Positions 36,291 to 45,146 of a DNA stretch of 64,000 bases are shown here, in pieces. Location of the stretch: assembly GCA_946535435.1 (NCBI GenBank), contig CAMNDM010000005.1, positions 62,001-126,000 of the forward strand, in the 5' to 3' direction. The translations under genes and the position numbers were made by a program. The first letter of the stretch is position 1, and each line of letters starts with the position of its first letter. The stretch is from Physcocola sp002396385 (GTDB lineage Bacteria; Bacteroidota; Bacteroidia; Bacteroidales; Paludibacteraceae). Below the pieces are notes generated by a model, which searched no databases, was not told the origin of the DNA, and worked only from the letters and a program-made list of their open reading frames with translations.

Positions 36291-37922
36291 ATGACAAATA
36301 TCAACAACATAAAGGCAGGCTCATTGTCTGAAGCTATGTCTGCCGAACAATGGAAAGAGGTTACCTCGGTACAAATATCTGGTAACATTAACTTTTCCGA
36401 CTGGCAATTCCTTGGCACTTTAGCTCAAAACAAACTAGCGTATATCGATTTAGGGAATACGGAAGGTCTAAGAATGACTGCCGACCTAAACCATATCTTC
36501 TATGGAAGCAAGGCTCTGAAAAAACTTGTTTTACCTGAAGGCGTCACTTTAATAGATGAAAAGTGTTTTGAAGACTGTAACCAATTAGAAGATATAAAAC
36601 TGCCAGACAGTTTGAATAACATTGGCGGATATGCTTTCTTGAGGTGTGGTCTCAAACAAATCGTCATGCCCAACAAACTTCGCCGGTTCGGTCCAAGAGC
36701 TTTTGCCGACTGTTCTAACCTCGAAAAAGTCATTCTCCCCGAACAGCTAGAAGAACTGGGCTATTGCGCTTTTGAAGAGTGTACAAGCCTGCTTGAAATT
36801 GAGATCCCCAAAGGCGTAAAAGTTCTACCAGAAGAAACTTTTATGAATTGTGTCAACCTCAAAAAAGTCGTTCTTCACGAAGGACTCGAGGAAATAAAAG
36901 AAGGAGCCTTTGAATACTGCACCGGACTTGAAAGCATTTCTATTCCTTCTACGGTTAAAAGAATATCAAAACGGGCGTTTAAAGGTTGCTCTAGTCTTTC
37001 TTCTATAACCATACCGGAAGGCATCACTGAAATAGACATTAAGACATTTGAAGATTGTAGAAGTTTAAAGGAAATTTCTATTCCACAAACCGTCACTACA
37101 ATCAAAAAAGAGGCTTTTCGTGGTTGTAAGTGTTTGCGGAATATAACTATGCCGGAAGGGCAGAAAAGCAAAATCTCTACAGGATTTATCACCCGATTCG
37201 GTATTCGTTCTATTGATGACGAGGCTTTTCGCGACTGTAACGATTTGAAGGAAATAACGCTTCCTAGTACTATTGCGAACCTTGGTTCGTATGTCTTCCG
37301 CGACTGTTCCTCTTTACAGATCATTCACTGTAAGGCTGTTCAACCTCCGTTCTGTCTTCCTAAAACTTTCCACTGGGCCGACAATCTCGAGGTTATTGTC
37401 CCTGCGCAGAATAAGGAGGCTTACAAAAAAGCATACGGTTGGTGTGAGGTTATGAGTGAACGTGTCGATGAAGACGAGGTGAACCCGTCTGTTACGGACT
37501 TACAAAACACAATGTTGGCAAAAGCAAAAATCAACAACCTGGGCTCTGAAATCGATAGTGAAGAGGTAAACCCGTCTAACGGTGCTTCGTTTGGCGACAG
37601 CTGTTACAAAATTTCTAATCTCGATGCCAATACTGATTGCGACGAGGTCAATCCGTCAACAGGTGCTACTTTTGGCGGTAGTTCCATCAAAATAAACAAC
37701 CTCTATGCGGACTCTAACGACTGCGATGAGGTCAATCCGTCTGGCGGCGCTTCTTTTAGCCAAAGCAACAGTAAAATAAACCATCTTGATGTTGACGACG
37801 ATAATGAAGACGTCAATCCGTCTGGTGGTGCTTCTTTTAGCAATGCTGACAACAACATCAGGAATCTGAACCTTGACGGTGACGACGATGAGGTCAATCC
37901 GTCTGGTGGTGCTTCTTTTTAA
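36291..37922 (+). CDS. BspA-like LRR_5 protein with an EVNPSGGASF repeat tail
   Basis: A 543-residue protein from ATG 36291 (MTNINNIKAGSLSEAMSAEQ); no signal peptide. The shared module (AGSL, VTSVQISGNINFSDWQFL, LAYIDLGNTEGL) is followed by about thirteen LRR units and the cap PPFCLPKTFHWADN...YKKAYGW. After the cap, where relatives stop, a tail of about 145 residues carries six copies of a unit of 27-29 residues: EVNPSGGASF, four variable residues, KINNL, then an acidic stretch. The last copy ends flush with the stop codon. NfeD begins 12 bases later and SPFH follows, so the three genes probably form one unit. Confidence 0.85.
   Translation: MTNINNIKAGSLSEAMSAEQWKEVTSVQISGNINFSDWQFLGTLAQNKLAYIDLGNTEGLRMTADLNHIFYGSKALKKLVLPEGVTLIDEKCFEDCNQLEDIKLPDSLNNIGGYAFLRCGLKQIVMPNKLRRFGPRAFADCSNLEKVILPEQLEELGYCAFEECTSLLEIEIPKGVKVLPEETFMNCVNLKKVVLHEGLEEIKEGAFEYCTGLESISIPSTVKRISKRAFKGCSSLSSITIPEGITEIDIKTFEDCRSLKEISIPQTVTTIKKEAFRGCKCLRNITMPEGQKSKISTGFITRFGIRSIDDEAFRDCNDLKEITLPSTIANLGSYVFRDCSSLQIIHCKAVQPPFCLPKTFHWADNLEVIVPAQNKEAYKKAYGWCEVMSERVDEDEVNPSVTDLQNTMLAKAKINNLGSEIDSEEVNPSNGASFGDSCYKISNLDANTDCDEVNPSTGATFGGSSIKINNLYADSNDCDEVNPSGGASFSQSNSKINHLDVDDDNEDVNPSGGASFSNADNNIRNLNLDGDDDEVNPSGGASF
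37485..37919 (+). repeat. tandem repeats coding for the EVNPSGGASF tail
   Basis: Six imperfect units of about 80-87 bases. The three last copies share the DNA core GTCAATCCGTCTGG(T/C)GG almost exactly (near 37731, 37809 and 37893), which points to recent duplication at the 3' end. The first copy is the most diverged (EVNPSVTDLQ). Confidence 0.8.
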
Positions 37923-37934
37923 ATCAGATAACAA

Positions 37935-38429
37935 ATGACAGATTTTCTATCATCCCACTCCTGGATTATATGGAGTATAATAACAATAGTTCTAGCCTTA
38001 TTAGAACTTTCAACAGGTGGTTTTTACATTATGTGTCTGGCTTTTGGCGCATTTGTCGTCATTCCAGTCTCTCTTTTCACGTCTAACATATTTATCTTGA
38101 TAACAGTTTTTTGCTTAGCTTCTGTTTTCGCCATGTTCTTCATAAAACCTGCCTTGGTTAAGATGAACAAGAAAAAGAATGTTAAAAGTAATGTATCTGC
38201 TATCATTGGAGAAACTGGCTTTGTTAGTGAAGCTATACAAGAAAACGGCTATGGCAGAGTTAGTGTTGCTGGCGACGACTGGAAAGCTATTTCTTGCAAT
38301 GGCGATCCTATTCCCGAGGGCACTAAAGTCGAAGTCATTCAACAAGACAGTGTCATTATTACAGTTTCTAAAGTTCAGGTGAAACAGAACGGCGAGAAAG
38401 TTTGTCTACTAGCAAAAAATTGTAAATAA
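37935..38429 (+). CDS. NfeD-family membrane protein
   Basis: A 164-residue protein with N-terminal membrane helices (SWIIWSIITIVLALLELSTG; FILITVFCLASVFAMFFIKP) and a C-terminal OB-fold (IIGETGFVSEAIQENGYGRV...VEVIQQDSVIITV). Short NfeD proteins are partners of SPFH/flotillin-like proteins in membrane microdomains. The SPFH gene follows 22 bases later, as expected. What is unusual is the LRR gene ending 12 bases upstream. Confidence 0.88.
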   Translation: MTDFLSSHSWIIWSIITIVLALLELSTGGFYIMCLAFGAFVVIPVSLFTSNIFILITVFCLASVFAMFFIKPALVKMNKKKNVKSNVSAIIGETGFVSEAIQENGYGRVSVAGDDWKAISCNGDPIPEGTKVEVIQQDSVIITVSKVQVKQNGEKVCLLAKNCK

Positions 38430-38451
38430 TTTTAATAAATTCTATATATTT

Positions 38452-39441
38452 ATGACTGGCACATATATTTTTCTCATTTTTGTCGTACTTCTTGTGGTTA
38501 TATTAATAAAGAAGTGCATCATCATTATTCCTCAATCTGAGACTAAAATCATTGAACGTCTCGGCCAATACTCTGCGACACTCGATGCCGGCATTCACTT
38601 CATTATTCCCTTTATCGACGTTGCCAAACAGGTCGTTTTTTGTAACAACGGTCGTTTTTATGTGACCGATACCATTGACCTTAGGGAACAAGTTATGGAT
38701 TTCGCGAAACAGAATGTTATCACGAAAGATAACGTTCAAACTGAAATCAATGCGCTTCTTTACTTCCAAATTGTTGATCCTTTCAAATCGGCTTACGAGA
38801 TTAACAACTTACCGAACGCAATTGAAAAGTTGACACAGACTACTTTGCGTAACATTATCGGTGAAATGGAATTGGACGAGACTCTTACATCTAGAGATAC
38901 AATTAACACCAAATTGCGCGCTGTTCTCGACGACGCTACGAACAAATGGGGTGTTAAAGTTAACCGCGTCGAATTGCAAGACATCACTCCTCCTGAAAGT
39001 GTTTTGCAGGCCATGGAAAAACAGATGCAGGCTGAACGTAACAAACGCGCTACCGTTCTTACAAGCGAAGGTTTGAAAGCGGCCGCCATTTTGAAATCGG
39101 AAGGTGAAAAAACGGCTTTAATCAACCAGGCTGAAGCTGCTAAACAGGCTGCTATTCTCAACGCTGAAGCCGCTAAGGAATCTGCTATTCTCAATGCCGA
39201 GGGTGAAGCCCAGGCAAGAATGCGCAAAGCGGAAGCCGAAGCAATATCTATTCAAAAAGTTGCTGAGGCTGTCGGACAGTCTTCTAATCCGGCGAACTAC
39301 CTGCTGGCTCAGAATTACATACAAATGATGCAGAACTTGGCTTCAGGCGAACAAACCAAGACCGTTTACCTGCCTTACGAGGCCACCAATATTTTGGGGA
39401 GTCTGGGCGGCATTAAGGAATTGTTTAAAAACGACAAATAA
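38452..39441 (+). CDS. SPFH/band 7 protein (stomatin/QmcA-like)
   Basis: A 329-residue protein with one N-terminal membrane helix (YIFLIFVVLLVVILIKKCII). The SPFH domain follows (IIPQSETKIIERLGQYSATL...PFIDVAKQVVF; VELQDITPPESVLQAM), then an alanine/glutamate-rich coiled coil (about 190-260, repeated AAKQAAILNAEAAKESAIL). Such proteins oligomerise on the membrane and scaffold or protect proteins from FtsH-type proteolysis. It pairs with NfeD and ends the unit at the terminator that follows. Confidence 0.93.
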   Translation: MTGTYIFLIFVVLLVVILIKKCIIIIPQSETKIIERLGQYSATLDAGIHFIIPFIDVAKQVVFCNNGRFYVTDTIDLREQVMDFAKQNVITKDNVQTEINALLYFQIVDPFKSAYEINNLPNAIEKLTQTTLRNIIGEMELDETLTSRDTINTKLRAVLDDATNKWGVKVNRVELQDITPPESVLQAMEKQMQAERNKRATVLTSEGLKAAAILKSEGEKTALINQAEAAKQAAILNAEAAKESAILNAEGEAQARMRKAEAEAISIQKVAEAVGQSSNPANYLLAQNYIQMMQNLASGEQTKTVYLPYEATNILGSLGGIKELFKNDK

Positions 39442-39462
39442 GCACTTCTAACTTTTTAATAT

Positions 39463-39494
39463 GGGTGTACCAAGGATTGATACACCCTTTTTTA
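39463..39494 (+). terminator. terminator after the SPFH gene
   Basis: GGGTGTA/TACACCC stem with an 11-base loop followed by TTTTTT. Confidence 0.85.
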
Positions 39495-39669
39495 GTTTTT
39501 AACGACTTTAATCAAAATTCAGCTACAACTCTTTATAGAGGACATCGATTATCCAAACTCTTTAGATTGCCGTTCATTTACAAGCCAGAATTTTAATGTG
39601 CCGGTTAGAAAATAATACCACCGATACAAAAAAGCGGTTGTCTATGGATAGTTAAACAGGATTAATCAC

Positions 39670-39677
39670 TATATTTG
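39670..39677 (+). promoter_or_regulatory. -7 element of the large exported LRR gene
   Basis: TATATTTG, 37 bases before ATG 39714. No convincing -33 box is seen. The rest of the 39495-39669 spacer shows nothing recognisable. Confidence 0.5.
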
Positions 39678-39713
39678 TAAAGGTATACAAATAGTTATTC
39701 ATCATAAAACAGT

Positions 39714-41507
39714 ATGATAAACAAGTTAATAGCATTTGCGATATGCGGTTTTATCTCTTTTTCGGGTTTTTCTGAAAATTTGAAAAACATTAAGACGACA
39801 AAACCGGGTACTCTTTCCACCAAAATAAGCGAGAAGAAACTTTCTAAAGTCACCGATTTAAGTATCAGTGGTCCTATCAACAAGGAAGATATCGCATATT
39901 TACGTTCGGTTTTAAAACAGCATAAAACCATTAATACGCTGAACTTGAAATCGGCGGTTGGCCTAGATGAGATTATGGATGGCGGATTTGCGGGCTGTAG
40001 TAGCATCTATGCCATCATTCTACCCTCTTCTGTTAAGGCCATTGGACAATCGGCTTTTGAAGACTGTTCGGAATTAAATACCCTGTTATTACCTGATAAC
40101 GTTACGTCTATCGGTAACAAAGCATTTAAGCGTTGTAATAAACTTACCAACTTAAATTATCCGAAAGAACTGAAAATTATTGGTAAAAATGCTTTTCAGG
40201 AATGCTCTAATATCAGTAATGTCGAGCTCGTCAAAGTCGACTCTATTGAAAGTGAAGCGTTTAAAGGCTGTAGCGGCATTTCTAGCATTTCGCTTCCTAA
40301 CGAACTCAAGCACATCGGGAAAAGTTGCTTCGACGGATGTTCGAACCTCTCGACGATTGCTATCCCTTTCGGTATTGAAAAGATTGAAGACAATTGTTTC
40401 TGGGGCTGTTCTAAATTGAAAAACATTTCCCTGCCTGGCAGTCTGAAAGTAATTGGCGACAATGCCTTTTGGGGTTGCGAAGCGCTTGCCAGCATCAAAC
40501 TTCCTTCTAGCACTACGACTATCGGCTCGGGGGCATTTACCGAATGTGAGAACCTCACGTCTGTTATGATTCCCGGAAGTGTCAAGAAAATTGAGGATAT
40601 GGCTTTCTTCCAATGCAAGAAATTGGCATTCGTTACATTGGCCGACGGCATTGAAGAAATCGGGAAAGGTGCTTTTGAGTATTGCGAAGGGTTAACTAAT
40701 ATTAATTTACCTTCTAGTATAAAAAAACTGGGAGCACATGCTTTCGAGGGTTGTACCGAACTTAAGTCTATCATCCTTCCTCTTGGCATTAAGGAAATCA
40801 AACCCAACACTTTTCAAGACTGTCTTTCGCTTACAACCATTAACATTCCCGATGGTGTTACTAGGATAGACTCGTGCGCTTTCCTCGATTGTAAAGACCT
40901 TTCTAAGGTTATTCTACCTTCTACTATCGTTTGGATTGGCTACAGAGCTTTTTCTAACTGTAAAGACTTGACTGAAATCAACATACCTTCCAGCATCAGA
41001 ACTATCAGTCAAGAGTCGTTCTACTTGTGCGGACTTAAAACCGTTAAAATTCCAGAAGGTGTTAAGTCTATTGGAAACAGAGCTTTCGCTTTAAGCGACC
41101 TTACGTCTATTTCTATTCCTGGTAGTGTCAAGAAAATCGGAATCAATGCTTTCGGCGACTGTACATGGCTTAAAACTGTCACTATTAACGAAGGTGTTGA
41201 AGTTATTGGCGATTCTGCTTTCTCAACTTGCTGGCTCCTACGCTCTATTGAAATCCCTAGCAGCATTGTCAAATTAGGAGATGGAGTTTTAAGTAAGTGC
41301 AGCAGCCTGAAAAACTTCACTGTTCATGCCAATACTCCGCCTACAACTCAGGAATTTGCCGACATTAATAAAAACATTTGCACTCTCACCGTTCCTAGTA
41401 AGGCTATTGAATCATATAAGAGTACTGCTGGCTGGAAAGAGTTCACCAACATCAAGGGGACAGGTAACAACACAAAGCCTGTTGCTACCCGTAAAAAGAA
41501 GAAATAA
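39714..41507 (+). CDS. large exported BspA-like LRR_5 protein
   Basis: A 597-residue protein with a signal peptide (INKLIAFAICGFISFSGFS). The shared module is KPGTL, VTDLSISGPINKEDIAYLRS and INTLNLKSAVGLDEI. About twenty consecutive LRR_5 units follow without an insert, each with the AFxxC core, and the cap is PPTTQEFADINKN...SKAIESYKSTAGW. It ends with a Lys/Arg tail (RKKKK) and no type IX sorting domain. It is probably periplasmic or surface-exposed; the cognate ligand is unknown. Confidence 0.88.
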   Translation: MINKLIAFAICGFISFSGFSENLKNIKTTKPGTLSTKISEKKLSKVTDLSISGPINKEDIAYLRSVLKQHKTINTLNLKSAVGLDEIMDGGFAGCSSIYAIILPSSVKAIGQSAFEDCSELNTLLLPDNVTSIGNKAFKRCNKLTNLNYPKELKIIGKNAFQECSNISNVELVKVDSIESEAFKGCSGISSISLPNELKHIGKSCFDGCSNLSTIAIPFGIEKIEDNCFWGCSKLKNISLPGSLKVIGDNAFWGCEALASIKLPSSTTTIGSGAFTECENLTSVMIPGSVKKIEDMAFFQCKKLAFVTLADGIEEIGKGAFEYCEGLTNINLPSSIKKLGAHAFEGCTELKSIILPLGIKEIKPNTFQDCLSLTTINIPDGVTRIDSCAFLDCKDLSKVILPSTIVWIGYRAFSNCKDLTEINIPSSIRTISQESFYLCGLKTVKIPEGVKSIGNRAFALSDLTSISIPGSVKKIGINAFGDCTWLKTVTINEGVEVIGDSAFSTCWLLRSIEIPSSIVKLGDGVLSKCSSLKNFTVHANTPPTTQEFADINKNICTLTVPSKAIESYKSTAGWKEFTNIKGTGNNTKPVATRKKKK

Positions 41508-41525
41508 ATATACAGATTCATATTG

Positions 41526-41551
41526 AAGGGATGCAAAACGCATCCCTTTTT
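41526..41551 (+). terminator. terminator between two LRR genes
   Basis: AAGGGATGC/GCATCCCTT stem, AAAAC loop, then T tract. Confidence 0.88.
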
Positions 41552-41562
41552 ATTTATATTTT

Positions 41563-42177
41563 ATGGAAGACGTACAAACAAAAAAATTAACGGCAACTGT
41601 CATCGCTCTTGACGAGCCGAACACATTACGAGACAGGTTGGGAAGTTCTGAATGGGCTACAATCGGAAGCATAAAAGTTATGCGTACTATTGGAGTTAAA
41701 GACATTGCCTTATTGTCTGGGTTGGCACACAATTCTTTGCAAAACATCGATTTACAAGACGCGTCTATCAGCAATATTCCCGACGGTGCTTTCGAACATT
41801 GCGACGAACTTGTATCTATTTCTCTTCCTTCCTGCAACACCATTCCAAAGAATTGTTTCAAAGACTGCATCAAACTAAAAAACGTTACTATCGCCAAAAG
41901 AATAGCCACAATCGAAGAAAATGCATTTCTCAATTGTTTGGCTATCCAGAAAATTACGCTGCCAACGAACATTTCTATTATCGGGAAAAAGGCTTTTGCT
42001 AATTGTCCAAACCTCTCCACCATTGTCTGCGAGGCAAGCTACCCGCCTATTTGTAGCAACGACAGTTTTGTCTCTATCAACAATAACAGCGAATTCTACA
42101 TCGTCAGACAAGGATTTGAAGAATACAAAAACGATGTTTTTTGGAAGAATTTCAATCTTATAGAGTACATATTATAA
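41563..42177 (+). CDS. short BspA-like LRR_5 protein, no export signal
   Basis: A 204-residue protein beginning MEDVQTKKLTATVIALDEPN, with no hydrophobic N terminus. The shared module is present (EPNTLRDRLG, IGSIKVMRTIGVKDIALLSG, LQNIDLQDASI). Only four LRR units follow (GAFEHC, NCFKDC, NAFLNC, KAFANC) before the cap PPICSNDSFVSIN...FEEYKNDVFWK. It lies 12 bases after the preceding terminator, and no promoter box is visible, so it may depend on read-through. Confidence 0.82.
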   Translation: MEDVQTKKLTATVIALDEPNTLRDRLGSSEWATIGSIKVMRTIGVKDIALLSGLAHNSLQNIDLQDASISNIPDGAFEHCDELVSISLPSCNTIPKNCFKDCIKLKNVTIAKRIATIEENAFLNCLAIQKITLPTNISIIGKKAFANCPNLSTIVCEASYPPICSNDSFVSINNNSEFYIVRQGFEEYKNDVFWKNFNLIEYIL

Positions 42178-42210
42178 GGCTACAAAACATAGAATGCAAT
42201 AAAAATTCCG

Positions 42211-42218
42211 TATTTTTG
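42211..42218 (+). promoter_or_regulatory. -7 element for the 42235 gene
   Basis: TATTTTTG, 16 bases before the ATG at 42235. Confidence 0.5.
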
Positions 42219-42234
42219 TAAAAATACTGGTTTT

Positions 42235-42771
42235 ATGAAATCATATATAACAACTATATTGTTATTTTTCACCGTTGCAGTGTCTTCTTATGCGCAGAAA
42301 ATAGCTGTTGACGAGGAAAACGAAAACGGTGTATTTATAGCCACTGATTTTCTACCTACTTTCTGGTCGAACAATAGTGGTAATGGCAGTGTCTCACTAG
42401 GGGTGGCATATAATACAGCTATGCAAACGCTTTTCTGCTTGAACCTGAAGTTGGAGAACGCTCCAGGCTTCGAGATAAAGAAAGGCAGTGCTTTACAATT
42501 AATCACCAACGAAGGCGAGATTATTGTTCTACACAATACTTCCGACATTCAGGCGGTCGATAAAAAAATCATTGTCTCGTATGGTGTGCAATACAACGAG
42601 AAAGAACTGGCCGACCTCGACAAAATAATGAACGAGCGTATCGTAAAATTGAAAATCGAAACCGATAAAGGCATTCAAGAACAAGAGGTTGCCAACAACT
42701 TGTTTTCCAAATCAGTTTATAGTTGCTATATTGTTTTAAAGGATTATTTAGAAAAATATAGAAACGACTAA
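42235..42771 (+). CDS. exported protein of unknown function
   Basis: A 178-residue protein with a clear signal peptide (SYITTILLFFTVAVSSYAQK). The mature part is beta-rich with no motif I recognise; KKGSALQLITNEGEIIVLHN and the long C-terminal helix EQEVANNLFSKSVYSCYIVL are its main features. A protein of similar size and style is encoded at 57674. It precedes the ftsB-like gene by 33 bases. Confidence 0.75.
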   Translation: MKSYITTILLFFTVAVSSYAQKIAVDEENENGVFIATDFLPTFWSNNSGNGSVSLGVAYNTAMQTLFCLNLKLENAPGFEIKKGSALQLITNEGEIIVLHNTSDIQAVDKKIIVSYGVQYNEKELADLDKIMNERIVKLKIETDKGIQEQEVANNLFSKSVYSCYIVLKDYLEKYRND

Positions 42772-42804
42772 TATACATTTGGCGAATCTTAAATTGCATA
42801 TCAT

Positions 42805-43134
42805 ATGGGAAATTTCGATTTAAAAAACAGGCTTTCGTCAGTTTTCGCATCTTTAAAGAATAAAGACACTAAGCTGAAAAACAAATACATCATTACCATT
42901 GTGTGCTTTCTTGTTTGGATTTCTTTTTTCGATGAGAACTGTATCATGTCCGACATTCGGTATAAAAACGAGATCAGACAATTACAGCAAAAAATTGAGA
43001 CCTACAAAGCAGACATCGCTCAAAGCATAAAGAAAAGTAACGAATTAAGGACTAATAACGAGAATTTGGAAAAATTTGCCAGAGAACAATACAAGATGAA
43101 GAAGGCAAAAGAAGATATATTTATAATACAATGA
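42805..43134 (+). CDS. FtsB/DivIC-like septum formation initiator protein
   Basis: A 109-residue bitopic protein. A basic cytoplasmic start is followed by one membrane helix (YIITIVCFLVWISFFDENC) and a periplasmic coiled coil (EIRQLQQKIETYKADIAQ) ending in FAREQYKMKKAKEDIFII. That ending is the conserved end of FtsB/DivIC proteins, which join FtsL and FtsQ in the divisome. It overlaps the next gene by four bases (ATGA). Confidence 0.88.
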   Translation: MGNFDLKNRLSSVFASLKNKDTKLKNKYIITIVCFLVWISFFDENCIMSDIRYKNEIRQLQQKIETYKADIAQSIKKSNELRTNNENLEKFAREQYKMKKAKEDIFIIQ

Positions 43135-43481
43135 AGAAGTACTCAACAACTCTTTTATATTTAGGCTATATAGCCATCCTCTTTTCCGCCCTGCTCTACC
43201 CCTCTGAACAGCCCGTCCTTTCTCAAGGCATTCAATTATCTACTATCATAATGGGTTTAGGGTGCCTCGCATTAATAGTTTATAGGGTGCTGAACCCTTT
43301 GGAGGGCGACGACAAGTCCAGAATTAAAAGGTTGGAGTTCCAACTTGTTATAAGTTCCATTCTATACTTGGCAGCCACTTACTTTATGTATAACCACGAA
43401 CGGCATTGGATTGTCTGTTTACTGGCAGCTGCAATTACCGATATTGTAATAGCTTTTAGAACACCAAACAAAAAAAATTAA
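43131..43481 (+). CDS. small four-helix membrane protein
   Basis: A 116-residue protein with four hydrophobic segments (TLLYLGYIAILFSALLYP, IMGLGCLALIVYRVL, LVISSILYLAATYFMY, IVCLLAAAITDIVIAF) and no known motif. It is translationally coupled to the ftsB-like gene. Its function is unknown; the position suggests an envelope or division role. Confidence 0.75.
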   Translation: MKKYSTTLLYLGYIAILFSALLYPSEQPVLSQGIQLSTIIMGLGCLALIVYRVLNPLEGDDKSRIKRLEFQLVISSILYLAATYFMYNHERHWIVCLLAAAITDIVIAFRTPNKKN

Positions 43482-43490
43482 AAAAGAACG

Positions 43491-44186
43491 ATGGAAACAA
43501 TCATCCAATTTATTAACAGTTGTCTCGAACATTTAAACTATGGAACTATTACCCTTCTTATGGCTATCGAGAGTTCTTTCATTCCTTTCCCTTCTGAAAT
43601 TATTGTTCCTCCGGCCGGATATCTGGCTGCAGAAGGTAAATTAGACATTTCCTTAGTCATTTTCTTTTCCACATTAGGTTCACTTATCGGGGCCACTATC
43701 AATTACTATTTAGCTTATGTGCTGGGTAGGCCCATCCTCTATAAGTTTGTCAATAGCAAAATCGGACACATGTGCCTTCTATCGCAAGAAGGATTGGAAA
43801 GAGCAGAAAACTACTTCAATAAAAACGGGGCCATTTCTACTTTCGTCGGTCGTTTGCTTCCTGCTATCAGGCAGCTCATTTCCATTCCGGCAGGACTGGT
43901 TAAACTTAATTTCTTCAAATTTGTCGCATACACCACTCTGGGAGCTGGCATTTGGAACTGCATTTTAGCCTTTATCGGCTATATGTTGCATAAATCGATC
44001 GGCAATATTGATGAAATTCCTGAAATTGCAAAACACTATGGGCACTATATTTCACTTGTTATTATAGTTGTCCTTGTTATCGCTGCTCTCATCTATTATT
44101 TCAGAATGAAAGCAAGAAAAGCGCACAAAGAGGCTAAAAAAATTCTTCGAGCAGAAGAGGAACAAGATCAAATCGAAAACATTTAA
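43491..44186 (+). CDS. DedA-family membrane protein
   Basis: A 231-residue DedA/SNARE-associated protein. The signature SSFIPFPSEIIVPPAGYLAA near residues 28-47 and FVGRLLPAIRQLISIPAGL near 118-136 are conserved in the family; the arginine and proline residues of the latter are functional in E. coli homologues. These proteins are thought to act in lipid-carrier or phospholipid flipping and in membrane homeostasis. It ends with a basic cytoplasmic tail. Confidence 0.93.
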   Translation: METIIQFINSCLEHLNYGTITLLMAIESSFIPFPSEIIVPPAGYLAAEGKLDISLVIFFSTLGSLIGATINYYLAYVLGRPILYKFVNSKIGHMCLLSQEGLERAENYFNKNGAISTFVGRLLPAIRQLISIPAGLVKLNFFKFVAYTTLGAGIWNCILAFIGYMLHKSIGNIDEIPEIAKHYGHYISLVIIVVLVIAALIYYFRMKARKAHKEAKKILRAEEEQDQIENI

Positions 44187-44191
44187 TCACC

Positions 44192-45145
44192 ATGTATAAC
44201 AAAAGACGTTCAGATTTCGACAGGGCAAAGAAAAATGCCGGCAAAGGCTCTAGCCAGCCTTTCATAAAAAACTACGCACGCGAACGCCACACAAAACTAA
44301 AAGTGGGTGAACCCGTTATGCTTATGGACTTTCTTTTGCAAAAAATGGGAGGTATGAGCAAAACATCGGTCAAGAACCTTCTGGCTAAACGTCGTGTTTC
44401 GGTTAATGGTTCTGTCGAATCACAATATAATTTCCAACTAAACACTGGTGATTTGGTTGAAATTGACTCTACCAACACTAAATACAAATTTTCCCATCCT
44501 AAAGTTAAAATCATATACGAAGACAATTATCTCATTGCCATTAATAAAGACGTCGGTTTGCTTTCGGTCTCTTCTCCTCTGCACGAGGAGGTGACCGCCT
44601 ACAAAATAATTTTAAACTATGTGAAGAAGCAAAATCTGCGCAACAACTTGTTCGTGGTTCACCGAATAGACCGTGAAACTTCTGGTGTACTTATCTTCGC
44701 AAAGGATTTCGACACGCAAAACAATATTAAGGAACACTGGCACGACGACAGCCACCAGCGCTTTTACTACGCTCTTGTTGAAGGTGAGGTCGAGAAAGAC
44801 GATGACTCTATCGTATCTTGGTTGACCGAGAACCCGAAATCGCTTAAAGTACACAATTCGTTCTTCGACAATGGAGGCGAACAGGCTATCACTTCTTATC
44901 ATGTCGTTTGCCGTAAAAAAGGCATGTCATTGTTGAAAGTCAACATCAAGACAGGTAGAAAAAACCAAATTCGTGTTCAACTTTCCGCTATTGGTCACCC
45001 TATTGTGGGAGACCGGAAATATGGAGCTACCACCAGCCCGATCGGACGTTTGGGACTCCATGCGGCTTCCCTCACTATTGTGCATCCTAATACAGGCGAA
45101 CCTGTCACTTTTGAGGCTCCTATTCCTAAAGTAATGCACTTGTAA
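44192..45145 (+). CDS. RluA-family pseudouridine synthase with S4 domain
   Basis: A 317-residue protein. An S4-like RNA-binding segment (LLAKRRVSVNGSVE, about 64-77) precedes the catalytic domain with HRIDRETSGVLIFAKD, where Asp is the catalytic residue. The C-terminal KTGRKNQIRVQLSAIGHPIV is also typical of RluA/RluD enzymes. It isomerises uridines in rRNA or tRNA; the position modified is unknown. It starts six bases after dedA and ends two bases before an LRR lipoprotein gene. Confidence 0.93.
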   Translation: MYNKRRSDFDRAKKNAGKGSSQPFIKNYARERHTKLKVGEPVMLMDFLLQKMGGMSKTSVKNLLAKRRVSVNGSVESQYNFQLNTGDLVEIDSTNTKYKFSHPKVKIIYEDNYLIAINKDVGLLSVSSPLHEEVTAYKIILNYVKKQNLRNNLFVVHRIDRETSGVLIFAKDFDTQNNIKEHWHDDSHQRFYYALVEGEVEKDDDSIVSWLTENPKSLKVHNSFFDNGGEQAITSYHVVCRKKGMSLLKVNIKTGRKNQIRVQLSAIGHPIVGDRKYGATTSPIGRLGLHAASLTIVHPNTGEPVTFEAPIPKVMHL

Positions 45146-45146
45146 T

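Noticed and set aside
37485..37922. The EVNPSGGASF tail as a multi-core RiPP precursor
   Set aside because: The repeats are on a large LRR protein and no maturation enzyme (radical SAM, ATP-grasp, LanM or YcaO) lies nearby. I keep it as a repeat tail of unknown role.
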